A stretch of DNA of 64,000 nucleotides from the NCBI RefSeq assembly GCF_012103215.1, contig NZ_JAAVNE010000018.1:34447-98446 (forward strand), written 5' to 3'. A program made the translations under genes and the position numbers. This document shows, piece by piece, positions 53,465 to 62,800 of the stretch. Every line of letters begins with the position of its first letter. The stretch's first letter is position 1. The notes below the pieces were generated by a model. The model worked only from the letters and a program-made list of their open reading frames with translations, was not told the origin of the DNA and made no database searches. This stretch comes from Falsiroseomonas selenitidurans. Its GTDB lineage: Bacteria > Pseudomonadota > Alphaproteobacteria > Acetobacterales > Acetobacteraceae.

Positions 53465-53996
53465 GTTGGGTCCCCCGCCGTCCCGGGCCTGCCGGCACCG
53501 GGGGAAGGGGACCAAGGGCGGAGAGGGGCGCGCGCAGCGACACCCTTCTCCAGCCCGTTTGGGGAACCAGGGCACCGTCGCCGCGGCGCGCCTCGGCACG
53601 TCCAGTCCAATGATCGGCCCCGTCATTGTTGACGACAGGGGTCGGGAACTATAGCGTCATGCAGGCAACCGCCGCCGGGTTGATGCGTGTTGGGGTGGCA
53701 CGCGGTCAACGGGATAGCGGTCGCTGTCCTCGGGCTCCATCATCGTTCTGGCGGGTGCGGCAAGGCTTGCGCCGATGGGCACCCCGGATTGGGCACCCCA
53801 GGTCAGGCTCCCGTGCCCCTGGGGTTCACGTAATATAGGTGAGACAGGGTCAGCTTTGATATCGGATTCACGGCATGACCCGCATGTTCTTGCGCCCTGA
53901 CTGCGACGTCACCGCCTATGCTTCGGACACGGAAGCGGGCGGATCGCCATGCGGGCCCGATCGGGGCCCGCGCAACACGCAGCACGGGAGTGCGCC
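53465..53996. other. Gene-free stretch upstream of iscR
   Basis: No supported gene. A promoter-like pair (TTGACG at 53629-53634, TATAGC at 53650-53655, spacer 15) reads toward iscR from far upstream, and a 7-base stem (CCCCAGG, CCTGGGG) lies at about 53797-53825. The longest small frame, from the ATG at 53659 (59 residues), has no recognisable features. The region may hold a long iscR leader or a small RNA. Confidence 0.35.
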
Positions 53997-54500
53997 ATGA
54001 GGCTTTCCACCCGCGGTCGATACGCCGTGATGGCCATGGTCGAGCTTGCGGCGCGCGCGCAGGGCGAGTCGGCGGAATGTTCCGTCGCCGCCCGGGTGCC
54101 GGCGCGCAGCCAGGTGAGCCTGGCGGAGATCGCCCAGGCCCAGCGCCTGTCCCTGGCCTATCTGGAACAGCTCTTCGGCCCGCTGCGCCGCGCCGGGCTG
54201 GTGGCCTCCACCCGCGGCCCCGGCGGCGGCTACCGGCTGTCCCGCCCCGCGGCGCAGATCTCCATCGCCGCGATCGTCGAGGCGGTGGACGAGCCCATCC
54301 AGGCGACTCGCTGCGACGAGGGCGGGCCGGGCTGCCTGGCCGGGGACCGCTGCCTGACGCATGACCTCTGGGCCGAACTCGGCAGCCAGATCCGCCTGTT
54401 CCTGGATGGCGTGACGCTGGCCGATGTGGTCTGCGGCCAGGTGCTGGGCCGCGCCATCCCGCCCACCCCGCCCGGTCCGGCCCCGGCTCCGCCGGCCTGA
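53997..54500 (+). CDS. iscR: Rrf2 family iron-sulfur cluster regulator IscR
   Basis: 167 residues from the ATG at 53997, preceded by GGGAG. MRLSTRGRYAVMAMVELAARA, VSLAEIAQAQRLSLAYLEQLFGPLRRAGLV and RGPGGGYRLSRPA form the winged helix. Three cysteines (RCDEGGPGCLAGDRC) match the [2Fe-2S] ligand loop, with spacing of 6 and 5. It senses cluster status and likely regulates the genes downstream. It carries an insertion (ECSVAARVPARSQ) between the first helices and a Pro-rich tail. Confidence 0.93.
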   Translation: MRLSTRGRYAVMAMVELAARAQGESAECSVAARVPARSQVSLAEIAQAQRLSLAYLEQLFGPLRRAGLVASTRGPGGGYRLSRPAAQISIAAIVEAVDEPIQATRCDEGGPGCLAGDRCLTHDLWAELGSQIRLFLDGVTLADVVCGQVLGRAIPPTPPGPAPAPPA

Positions 54501-54505
54501 CCCGC

Positions 54506-55612
54506 ATGGCCGCGCCGCTTTACCTGGACGCCAACGCGACGGAGCCGCTGCGCCCCGAAGCGCGCCAGGCGGTGCTGCAGGCGCTGGACCTGCCGGGCAA
54601 CCCCTCCTCCGTCCATGGTGCCGGGCGGGCGGCGCGGCGGCTGCTGGAACGGGCGCGGGACCAGGTGGCTTCCCGCTTCGGCACGGCGCCGGCCGATGTG
54701 GTCTTCACCGCCGGCGGGACCGAGGCGAATGCGCTGGCGATTCACGCCCTGGCGCCGGGGCGGCGCATCCTGCTCGGCGCCACCGAACACCCCGCCGTCC
54801 TGGCCGCGGCCCCCGATGCCACGCACTTGCCGGTCCGGCCGGACGGCACGCTGGACCCTGCCGTGCTGGACGCGGCGCTGCGGCAGGGCCTGCCCGCCCT
54901 GGTGTGCCTGATGGCGGCGAACAACGAGACCGGCGTGCTGCACCCGCTGGAGGAACTGGCCGCGATCTGCCGGCGCCATGGCGCGGCGCTGCATGTGGAT
55001 GCGGTGCAGGCGGCCGGGCGCGTGCCCCTGGATGCCGCGGCGCTGGGGGCGGACACGCTGGCGCTGTCCGGCCACAAGCTGGGCGGGCCGAAGGGCGCCG
55101 GCGCGCTGCTGCTGCGCCCGGGCCTGGCGGTGGCGCCGTTGATCGCCGGCGGCGGGCAGGAACGCGGCAGGCGCGGCGGCACGGAACCGCTGCCCGCCAT
55201 CGCCGGCCTGGGCGCCGCGGCCGCAGCCGCGCACCCGGCCGCCGCCGCGAGGCTCGCCCCGCTCCGCGATGCCATCGAGGCCTTCTGCCTGGCCCAGGGC
55301 GCCCTGGTCGCCGGGGGCGGGGCACCGCGCCTGCCCAATACCAGCAGCCTCATCCTGCCCGGCGCGGCGGCGGAGACGCAGGTGATCGCGTTGGACCTCG
55401 CCGGGGTGCAGGTCTCGGCCGGCGCCGCCTGTTCCTCCGGCAAGGTCGGCGCCAGCCATGTGCTGGCGGCGATGGGGCTGCAGGGGGCGATTCGCGTCTC
55501 GCTGCCCTGGGATGCCCCGGCGGATTCGGCGGAGCGTTTCACGGCCGCGTGGTCGGCCATGCGCAGCCGCCTCTCCCGCCCGGCCCTGGCCGGGGCCAGA
55601 TTGGCGCCATGA
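54506..55612 (+). CDS. Cysteine desulfurase, NifS-like paralogue
   Basis: 368 residues. PLP lysine K191 in [13 protein letters not shown] and catalytic C309 in [12 protein letters not shown] are intact. The N-terminus [19 protein letters not shown] replaces the IscS LDNHATT motif. It lies between iscR and a second desulfurase, an arrangement also seen in other alphaproteobacteria. It takes sulfur from cysteine as persulfide; the acceptor is unknown. The loop around the catalytic Cys looks shorter than in IscS. Confidence 0.9.
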   Translation: MAAPLYLDANATEPLRPEARQAVLQALDLPGNPSSVHGAGRAARRLLERARDQVASRFGTAPADVVFTAGGTEANALAIHALAPGRRILLGATEHPAVLAAAPDATHLPVRPDGTLDPAVLDAALRQGLPALVCLMAANNETGVLHPLEELAAICRRHGAALHVDAVQAAGRVPLDAAALGADTLALSGHKLGGPKGAGALLLRPGLAVAPLIAGGGQERGRRGGTEPLPAIAGLGAAAAAAHPAAAARLAPLRDAIEAFCLAQGALVAGGGAPRLPNTSSLILPGAAAETQVIALDLAGVQVSAGAACSSGKVGASHVLAAMGLQGAIRVSLPWDAPADSAERFTAAWSAMRSRLSRPALAGARLAP

Positions 55613-56793
55613 CCCGTCCGAACCGCCCCATCTACCTCGACAACCACGCCACCACCCCGGCCGACCCGCGGGTGCTGGCGGCAATGCGGCCGTGGTGGGA
55701 GGAGAATTTCGCCAATCCCGGCTCCGTCGAGCACGCCATGGGCCGGGCCGCGGAGGCGGCGGTGGCGGAGGCACGGGCCCATGTGGCGGCGTTGATCGGG
55801 GCGGAGCCGGCGGAGATCCTGTTCACCTCCGGCGCCACCGAATCCAACAACCTGGCGATCAAGGGCGCCGCCCGCTTCGCCGCCGGCCAGGCAACCGAGC
55901 GCCGGCGCGTCATCACGCTGGCGACCGAGCACAAATGCGTGCTGGAAAGCGTCCGCGACCTGGCGGCGGAAGGCTTCGCGCCCCTGGTGCTGCCGGTGCG
56001 GCCGGATGGGCTGCTGGACCTGGCGGTTCTGGACGCCGCCCTGGTGGAGGCACCGACGCTGCTGGTCTCCGTCATGGCGGTGAACAACGAGATCGGCGTG
56101 GTGCAGGACCTGGCCGCGATCGGGGCGCTGGCGAAGCAGCATGGCGCGCTGTTCCACACCGATGCGGCGCAGGCGGCCGGGCGCCTGCCGCTGGATGTGG
56201 CGGCGATCCGCGCCGACCTGATGTCGCTCTCGGGCCACAAGGTCTACGGCCCCAAGGGCATCGGTGCGCTCTATGTCCGGCGCCGGCCGCGCGTCAGGCT
56301 CGCGCCGCTGTTCTCCGGCGGCGGGCAGGAACGCGGCTTGCGTTCCGGCACCCTGCCGGCGCCGCTGATCGTCGGCTTCGGCGAGGCCTGCCGCATCGCC
56401 GCCCTGGAAGGCCCGCTGGATGCCGGCCGCATCGCCGGGCAGCGGGACCGCTTTCGCACGGCGCTGGAGGCGGCCGTGCCCGGCCTGGCGGTGAATGGCG
56501 ATTGGCAGGCGCGCGTTGCGGGCAACCTCTCCCTCTCCTTCCCGGGCGGGGTGACGGCGCAGGCCATCATGGAAGCGGCGCCGGAGCTCTGCGTCTCCAC
56601 CGGCTCCGCCTGCTCCTCGGCCGAGGTCGAGCCTTCCTATGTGTTGCAGGCGCTGGGTTTGGCGCCGGAGCGGGCGCGCGCGACCTTGCGCATCGGCATG
56701 GGCCGCTTTACCTCGCCCATGGATGTGGATCGAGCTGCCGCGGCCCTCGCCGCCGCCTGGCGCCGGGCCATGGAGTCCTCGAAAGCTTCCTGA
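55609..56793 (+). CDS. iscS: Cysteine desulfurase IscS
   Basis: 394 residues from the ATG at 55609, overlapping the upstream desulfurase by 4 bases. [35 protein letters not shown] lysine K211 in [19 protein letters not shown] and catalytic C335 in [21 protein letters not shown] are all canonical. It supplies sulfur to cluster assembly and to tRNA thiolation by MnmA encoded 1.1 kb downstream. No iscU, hscA/B or suf genes follow. Confidence 0.95.
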   Translation: MTRPNRPIYLDNHATTPADPRVLAAMRPWWEENFANPGSVEHAMGRAAEAAVAEARAHVAALIGAEPAEILFTSGATESNNLAIKGAARFAAGQATERRRVITLATEHKCVLESVRDLAAEGFAPLVLPVRPDGLLDLAVLDAALVEAPTLLVSVMAVNNEIGVVQDLAAIGALAKQHGALFHTDAAQAAGRLPLDVAAIRADLMSLSGHKVYGPKGIGALYVRRRPRVRLAPLFSGGGQERGLRSGTLPAPLIVGFGEACRIAALEGPLDAGRIAGQRDRFRTALEAAVPGLAVNGDWQARVAGNLSLSFPGGVTAQAIMEAAPELCVSTGSACSSAEVEPSYVLQALGLAPERARATLRIGMGRFTSPMDVDRAAAALAAAWRRAMESSKAS

Positions 56794-56879
56794 GCAGGGG
56801 CGGTCCCCGGACGGGGCGCCGCGACTTTTGGACATCGATCGCCCCGGCGTGGGGCCAGCGGCGCGGAGTAGAGGCTGAC

Positions 56880-57209
56880 ATGCCGAAGATGACCTTCATC
56901 GAGCGCGATGGGACCCACAGGCAGGTGGATGCGCCGCTTGGCCTGTCCGTGCTCGAGATCGCGCACAAGCATGGGGTCGACATCGAGGGCGCCTGCGAAG
57001 GCTCGCTCGCCTGCTCCACCTGCCATGTGGTGGTGGATGCCGGCTGGTACGGCAAGCTGGCCGATGCGACGGAGGATGAGGAGGACATGCTCGACCTCGC
57101 CTTCGACCTGCAGGAGACCTCGCGGCTGGGCTGCCAGATCATCATGACGGAGGCGCTGGACGGGCTGGTGGTGAAGCTGCCCGCCGGCACCCGGAACGCC
57201 GGCGGCTGA
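56880..57209 (+). CDS. fdx: [2Fe-2S] ferredoxin, adrenodoxin type
   Basis: 109 residues from the ATG at 56880. Cluster ligands C39, C45, C48 and C85 appear in [16 protein letters not shown] and GCQII, the spacing of the Isc ferredoxin. [26 protein letters not shown] is a family hallmark. It donates electrons during cluster assembly. It lies 86 bases after iscS and 2 bases before the TenA gene. Confidence 0.95.
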   Translation: MPKMTFIERDGTHRQVDAPLGLSVLEIAHKHGVDIEGACEGSLACSTCHVVVDAGWYGKLADATEDEEDMLDLAFDLQETSRLGCQIIMTEALDGLVVKLPAGTRNAGG

Positions 57210-57211
57210 TC

Positions 57212-57916
57212 ATGCAGCCGAGCATGCCGCCCTGGGAGGATTTCGGCGCCGAGGGCGGGTTGTTCCGCCGGCTGCGCGCCGACTGCGCGGCGGATTGGCA
57301 GGCCTACACCTGGCACGATTTCGTCCGGCAGCTTTCCGACGGCAGCCTGAAGCTGGCCGCCTTCCAGGACTTCCTGATCCAGGACTACCTGTTCCTGATC
57401 CAGTTCGCCCGCGCCAAGGCGCTTGCCGTCTTCAAGGCGGAAAGCCTGGACTCGATGCGGGAGAAGGCGGCGTCGATCCAGGCCATCCTGGCCGAGACCA
57501 CGATGCACCTGACCTACTGCGCCGAATGGGGCATCCCGGAGGCCACGGTGCGCGCCACGGCGGAGTCGGCGGAGACCGTCAGCTACACGCGCTACGTCAT
57601 CGACCGCGGCCTGGCCGGCGACATCCTGGACCTTGAGGTGGCGCTGGCCCCCTGCACGGTGGGCTATGGCGAGGTGGCGCTGCGCATCCTGGCCGACCCG
57701 GCGCGGAAGGTCGAAGGCAACCCCTACCAGGGCTGGATCGAGGCCTATGCCGCGCCCGGCTACCAGGCCCTGGCGCGCGCCGCCGCCGCGCGGATCGACG
57801 CGCTGGGCGCAACCCATGGCGGCGACGCCCGCTTCCCGATGCTGGCCGCCACCTTCGGCGAGGCGGCGCGGCTGGAGCAGCGCTTCTGGCAGCAGGGGCT
57901 GGACGCGGCGGGATGA
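57212..57916 (+). CDS. TenA family protein (thiaminase II/aminopyrimidine aminohydrolase)
   Basis: 234 residues. The all-helical TenA core is recognised by [30 protein letters not shown], the [14 protein letters not shown] stretch, and C148 in [14 protein letters not shown] in the position of the catalytic Cys; [20 protein letters not shown] completes the pocket. TenA salvages the pyrimidine of degraded thiamine. Its placement within an iron-sulfur/tRNA-thiolation operon is unusual. It overlaps mnmA by 4 bases. Confidence 0.9.
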   Translation: MQPSMPPWEDFGAEGGLFRRLRADCAADWQAYTWHDFVRQLSDGSLKLAAFQDFLIQDYLFLIQFARAKALAVFKAESLDSMREKAASIQAILAETTMHLTYCAEWGIPEATVRATAESAETVSYTRYVIDRGLAGDILDLEVALAPCTVGYGEVALRILADPARKVEGNPYQGWIEAYAAPGYQALARAAAARIDALGATHGGDARFPMLAATFGEAARLEQRFWQQGLDAAG

Positions 57917-59022
57917 GGATCCTCGTGGCCATGTCCGGCGGCGTGGACAGCAGCGTGGTGGCCGCGCTGCTGGTGGAGCAGGGGCATGAGGTGGTGGGCG
58001 CCACCCTGCAGCTGTATGACCACGGTGCGGCCATCCAGAAGAAGGGCGCCTGCTGCGCCGGCCAGGACATCCACGATGCCCGCCGCGTGGCCGAGGTGCT
58101 GGGCATCCCCCACTATGTGCTGGACCGCGAAAGCCGCTTCCGCGAGGCCGTGATCGACGATTTCGCGGCCAGCTACGCCCGCGGCGAGACACCCATCCCC
58201 TGCGTGCGCTGCAACCAGACGGTAAAATTCCAGGATCTGGTCGAACTGGCCCGCGACCTGGGCTGCGAGGCGCTGGCCACCGGCCACTATGCCCGCCGCG
58301 TGGAAGGCCCCGGGGGCGCGGCGCTGCATCGTGCGGCGGACCCGGTGCGGGACCAGTCCTACTTCCTGTTCGCCACGACCCGGGAGCAGCTCGATTTCTG
58401 CCGCTTCCCGCTGGGTGACATGCCGGACAAGGCGGCGGTGCGCGCGGTGGCGGCGCGCCTGGGCCTGGCGGTTGCCGCCAAGCCGGACAGCCAGGACATC
58501 TGCTTCGTGCCGGAAGGCAGCTACGACCGGCTGGTGGCAAGGCTGCGGCCGGAGGCGGCCGAGCCGGGCGAGATCGTCGATGGCCAGGGCCGCGTGCTGG
58601 GCACCCACCAGGGCATCGGGCGCTACACGGTGGGGCAGGGGCGCGGTCTCGGCCTGGGCGGGGGTGGGGAGCGTCTGTTCGTCGCCGCCATCGACGCGCC
58701 GCGCCGGCGCATCGTCGTTGGCCCCCGCGCCGCCCTGCCGCAGGCCCGGGCGGTGGCGGGCGAGGTGAACTGGCTGGTCGCCCCGCCCACCGCGCCGCTA
58801 TCCGTGCAGGTGAAGCTGCGGGGGCGGGAGGCGCCGCGGGAGGCCAGGGTGGCATGGGACGCGGCCGCCGGCCTCATGCATGTGGCCCTGGCCGAGCCCA
58901 ACATCGTCGCCGCCGGCCAGGCCTGCGTGGTGTATGATGGCGACCGCGTGCTGGGCGGCGGCTTCCTGCGCGCGCCCGCCCTGGCGCAGTCCGACATTGA
59001 CAGCCATGGGGCGGCAGCGTAA
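57913..59022 (+). CDS. mnmA: tRNA-uridine 2-sulfurtransferase MnmA
   Basis: 369 residues. PP-loop [14 protein letters not shown], the catalytic cysteines in [12 protein letters not shown] and [11 protein letters not shown], and the [13 protein letters not shown] [13 protein letters not shown] stretch are present. It adds the 2-thio group to U34 of Lys, Glu and Gln tRNAs using sulfur that starts at a desulfurase such as the adjacent IscS. Overlap with the TenA gene indicates one transcript. Confidence 0.96.
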   Translation: MRILVAMSGGVDSSVVAALLVEQGHEVVGATLQLYDHGAAIQKKGACCAGQDIHDARRVAEVLGIPHYVLDRESRFREAVIDDFAASYARGETPIPCVRCNQTVKFQDLVELARDLGCEALATGHYARRVEGPGGAALHRAADPVRDQSYFLFATTREQLDFCRFPLGDMPDKAAVRAVAARLGLAVAAKPDSQDICFVPEGSYDRLVARLRPEAAEPGEIVDGQGRVLGTHQGIGRYTVGQGRGLGLGGGGERLFVAAIDAPRRRIVVGPRAALPQARAVAGEVNWLVAPPTAPLSVQVKLRGREAPREARVAWDAAAGLMHVALAEPNIVAAGQACVVYDGDRVLGGGFLRAPALAQSDIDSHGAAA

Positions 59023-59052
59023 TCGCGGCCCCGCCCTCGGGTGCCCCCATGG

Positions 59053-59129
59053 GGCGGCGTAGCTCAGCTGGTTAGAGCACGGCACTCATAATGCCGGGGT
59101 CAGCGGTTCAAGTCCGCTCGCCGCTACCA
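59053..59129 (+). tRNA. tRNA-Met (anticodon CAT)
   Basis: 77 bases including an encoded CCA. Acceptor arm GGCGGCG pairs with CGCCGCT (a terminal G-U), the D arm is GCTCAGCTGGTTAGAGC, the anticodon stem-loop is CGGCA-CTCATAA-TGCCG, and the T arm contains GGTTCAAGTCC. The anticodon stem lacks the GGG/CCC pairs of the initiator, so it is elongator Met; the CAT-reading tRNA-Ile cannot be fully excluded. It follows mnmA by 30 bases. Confidence 0.92.
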
Positions 59130-59874
59130 TCGCCCCGCGCTGCGGGGTAGGCCTGCACACCCTCTCTCCCGGTCGTCCTGGATTGGCCGCGCCGCAGCGC
59201 CGGCCACCCGGCGGGCGATGCGCATCCGGCCGCTGTCGGATTCCGACGCCATGGCCGGCGCCCGGCACGACGGCGATTTCGCCGTGAATTGTAGGGTGAT
59301 GTAGGCCGGATCGGTCCCGATCGTTCCGGATGTTGTGGCGAAAGAAGACGCCGTCCAATTCTTTGAACGCGCTGCCGGCCGGCGGCTGCGGCGGCATCGC
59401 GCAGGCTCAAGCGGCCCATGCAGCGGTGCCGAGGCGCGAGGGCCGAAGCGGCCTGGCCGACGCACCGGCACCGATTCACACGCCCGGGTTGCGTGTTGGG
59501 GGTGACAGCGCGACCGCTTAACGTTCCGTTTACACGACAATACCTTACAAAACCGGGTCTCAGCGGCGGCGTGTTGGGCTGGTAGGGTCCGCCCCGCAGT
59601 ATGGCGTCCCTGGTTTGGTGGTATTCGATGTCGATGGGCGGCCGGCACAAGTATCTGTGGCGCGCTTGTCTTCCGGTGGATTTGGCAGGCGCCCCGCGGC
59701 GCGGTCCTCAGCATTGCGGGAATTTGTGCTCCACCTGGAATTGGCCAGGCCATGCACTTCCATCATGCGCCACCGACAGGGACGACGTGCAACCGGGGGG
59801 GCTGACGGCATTCCCGGTCTTTCCGGCGACGGCGCGCTGCGTCGACAACCAGGCCACGAGGCGGAACCCCGATC
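59130..59874. other. Gene-free stretch between tRNA-Met and the RTX gene
   Basis: A small hairpin (CCCCGC-GCT-GCGGGG, 59133-59147) follows the tRNA directly. The rest has only shadow frames, including one on the minus strand that reads through the tRNA complement. An AT-richer pocket at 59520-59560 (TTTACA, TACAAAA) is a possible promoter zone for the RTX gene, giving a leader of about 300 bases. No integrase or duplicated tRNA 3' end (att site) was found. Confidence 0.4.
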
Positions 59875-62800
59875 ATGAGTATCTCGACGATCACCGGCAG
59901 CGAAGCGGACGACACCCTCACCGGCGACGCCGGCGTGATGAACTTCATCAACGGACTGGGTGGCAATGACACGCTGACGGGCCGGGATTCGGCCGACAGC
60001 CTCAGCGGTGGCGACGGCCACGACCTGCTGATGGGTGGCGCCGGCGGCGACACGCTCGATGGCGGCGACGGCATCGACACGGCCAGCTATGCCGGTTCCG
60101 GCGTGGGCGTCGTCGTCGACCTTGGTACCGGCGACACCTCCGGTGGCGACGCGGACGGCGACATTCTGACCGACATCGAGGGCGTCATCGGTTCCGACGC
60201 GAGCGACTCGATCTACGGCTCCGATCTCGAGAACGACCTCGCGGGCGGCGATGGGGACGACTACCTCGACGGCGGCGGCGGCAGCGATGTGCTGGCCGGC
60301 GGCAAGGGCAACGACACCCTGATCGGCGGTGGGGACGTCAGCAACGATATCGCCGATTTCCGCGCGGCCGAAGGGCCCGTCTCGGTGCGCCTGACCGAGG
60401 AAGCCGATCCTGACAACTACGACGCCGGCGGGGCCACGGGCGAAGGGACCGACCTGCTGGATGGTTTCGAGGGCGCCTTCGGCAGCGCCTATGGCGACAC
60501 CTTGCGGGGCGGCAGCCACGGCGACCTGCTGGTTGGCGGCGATGGCGACGATCTGGTGAGCGGCGGCGACGGCGGGGACAGCCTGCAGGGCAGCGCTGGC
60601 GCCGACACGCTGCAGGGCGGCGGCGGCGACGACGAGCTGCTCGGCGGCGCCGGCGACGACACCCTGGAGGGCGGCGCCGGTGCGGACGTGCTGAATGGTG
60701 ATGACGGGATCGACACGGCGGACTACGCGCAGTCCGGCGCCGCGGTCAATGTCGATCTCGACAGCGGCACCGGCACCGGCGGTGACGCCGCGGGCGACAG
60801 CTATTCCAGCATCGAAGCGGTCATCGGCAGCAGCCAGGATGACACCATCTACGGTGCCACCGGCAGCCAGCTTCTGCAGGGCGGCCAAGGCAACGACCAG
60901 GTGCTCGGCGCCGACGGCGCGGACACGGTCGAAGGTGGCGCCGGCGACGACACGCTGACCGGCGGCGAAGGCAACGACCGGCTGGATGGCGGCGATGGCT
61001 TCGACATGGCCGCCTATTACGACCACTCCGGCGCCGTGATGGTGAACCTTGAGGCCGGCACCAGCAGCCTCAACGACACGCTGGTCGGCATGGAAGGCGC
61101 GCATGGTGGCGACTATGCCGATACGCTGATCGGCTCGGGCGACGACAACCGCCTCATCGGCGGCGGCGCGGGCGACCTTTTGCAGGGGGCGGCCGGCAAT
61201 GACGACCTGCGGGGTGAGCAGGGCGACGACACCCTGGAGGGCGGCGACGGAATCGACACGCTGAGCGGCGGCGAGGGCAACGACGTCTATCTGGGCGTTG
61301 AGGGCCTCGACACGGTGACCGAACTCGCCGCCGGCGGGCATGACGAGGTGCAGACCGGGCTGAGCCTCTACACCCTGGTTGATCATGTGGAGGATCTGAC
61401 CGGCACCTCGAGCGACGGCCAGATCCTGATCGGCAACGCCGGGGACAATGTCATCACCGGCGGCGGCGGCGACGACCAGCTCAGCGGCGGCGATTCCGGC
61501 GCCGATACGCTGGATGGCGGGTCAGGCAACGACACCTTCCAAGCGACCGACGGCATCGTGGTCATCGGTGGCGACGGCATCGACATGCTGCAGCTCGATG
61601 GTGCGCTTCCGGAGACGATCACGGCGCTGGATGGCGGCGGCTTCACCATCACCACGACAAGCGACGGCACCCAGACCGTCCAGGGTCTCGAGAAGATCGT
61701 CGATCCGTCCGGCCGGGCCCTGCTGCTCGTCGGCAATGGCGGCTTTGCCAGCCTGCAGGATGCGCTGGATGCTGCACAGCCCGGCGACACCATTCGCCTG
61801 TTTGAGGATTCCTCGCCGGAATTCTATCGCGGGCAGTTCATCGTCCGCACCGGCGGCATCACCATCGAGGCGGCCGAAGGCCACGACATCACGCTGGAGG
61901 CGCCGGATACCGCCAACCAGGTGCAGACCGGCACCACGATCAATGGCTGGCTGAAATTCTCCATCCTGGAACTGGACGTCGCCGATCCGACGCAGGGCGC
62001 CGTGACGGTGCGCGGCATCACCATCGACGGGCGCGGCCAGGGCGCCGCCTCCTCGGATGACCCGATGGTCGGCATCGCGATCAGCGATACCGCCGCCGTG
62101 ATCGAGGATGTCACGATCACCGGCATCCGCGAGCCGCTGGAGAGCGACGACAACCTCTCCGGCTACTCGACCCATTACGGGATCGTGGCCGAAGGCAGCA
62201 GCGCGCTGGAAACGGCGGTGACGGTGGAGGTCCGCAACAGCACGATCAGCGATTTCCAGAAGACCGGCATCGTCGCCTGGGGCCCGAAGCTGGACGTGCT
62301 GATCGAAGACAATACGATCAATGCCAGCGGCGAGCGGGGCAAATCGAACCAGAACGGGATGCAGATCGGCTCCGCGGCCAGCAACGGTCGCGACGGCACC
62401 ACCGGCATCATCCGCAACAACACCATCAACGACATCGCCCCCGGCAGCCCCGGCTACTCCGCGACCGGCATCCTGGTACGCCAGGCCGGGACGCTCGAGA
62501 TCTCCGGCAACACGATCAGCGGTCCTGCCGAGCTCTCCGCGCCGATCGAGACCATGGGCTCGGTCGGCGTGGGCCTGTACGAGGCCGGCACGGCTGCCAC
62601 CGTCTCGAACAACACCTTCAACCAGACGACGATCGGCGTCTTCATCGAGGCGCCCTGGGGCCCGCTCGAGACCTACGACGCGGCGCATGTCCTCAGCGGC
62701 AACCACTACGAAAACGCCTACATCGGCGTCTATGACAGCCAGGACAACAACAACAACGGCTTCGACGGACTGGCGCAGAACGCGCTGACCATCACCGTCG

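Noticed and set aside
53626..53838. Possible 70-residue plus-strand protein upstream of iscR
   Set aside because: No ribosome-binding site, no domain and an arginine-rich composition typical of shadow frames; kept only as a gap comment.
59086..59397. Minus-strand frame ending VAASGLEPLTPAL
   Set aside because: It is the well-known false product of translating the complement of a tRNA gene, here tRNA-Met at 59053-59129.
59130..59874. Integrated element beside tRNA-Met
   Set aside because: No integrase frame and no second copy of the tRNA 3' end could be found downstream within the window.
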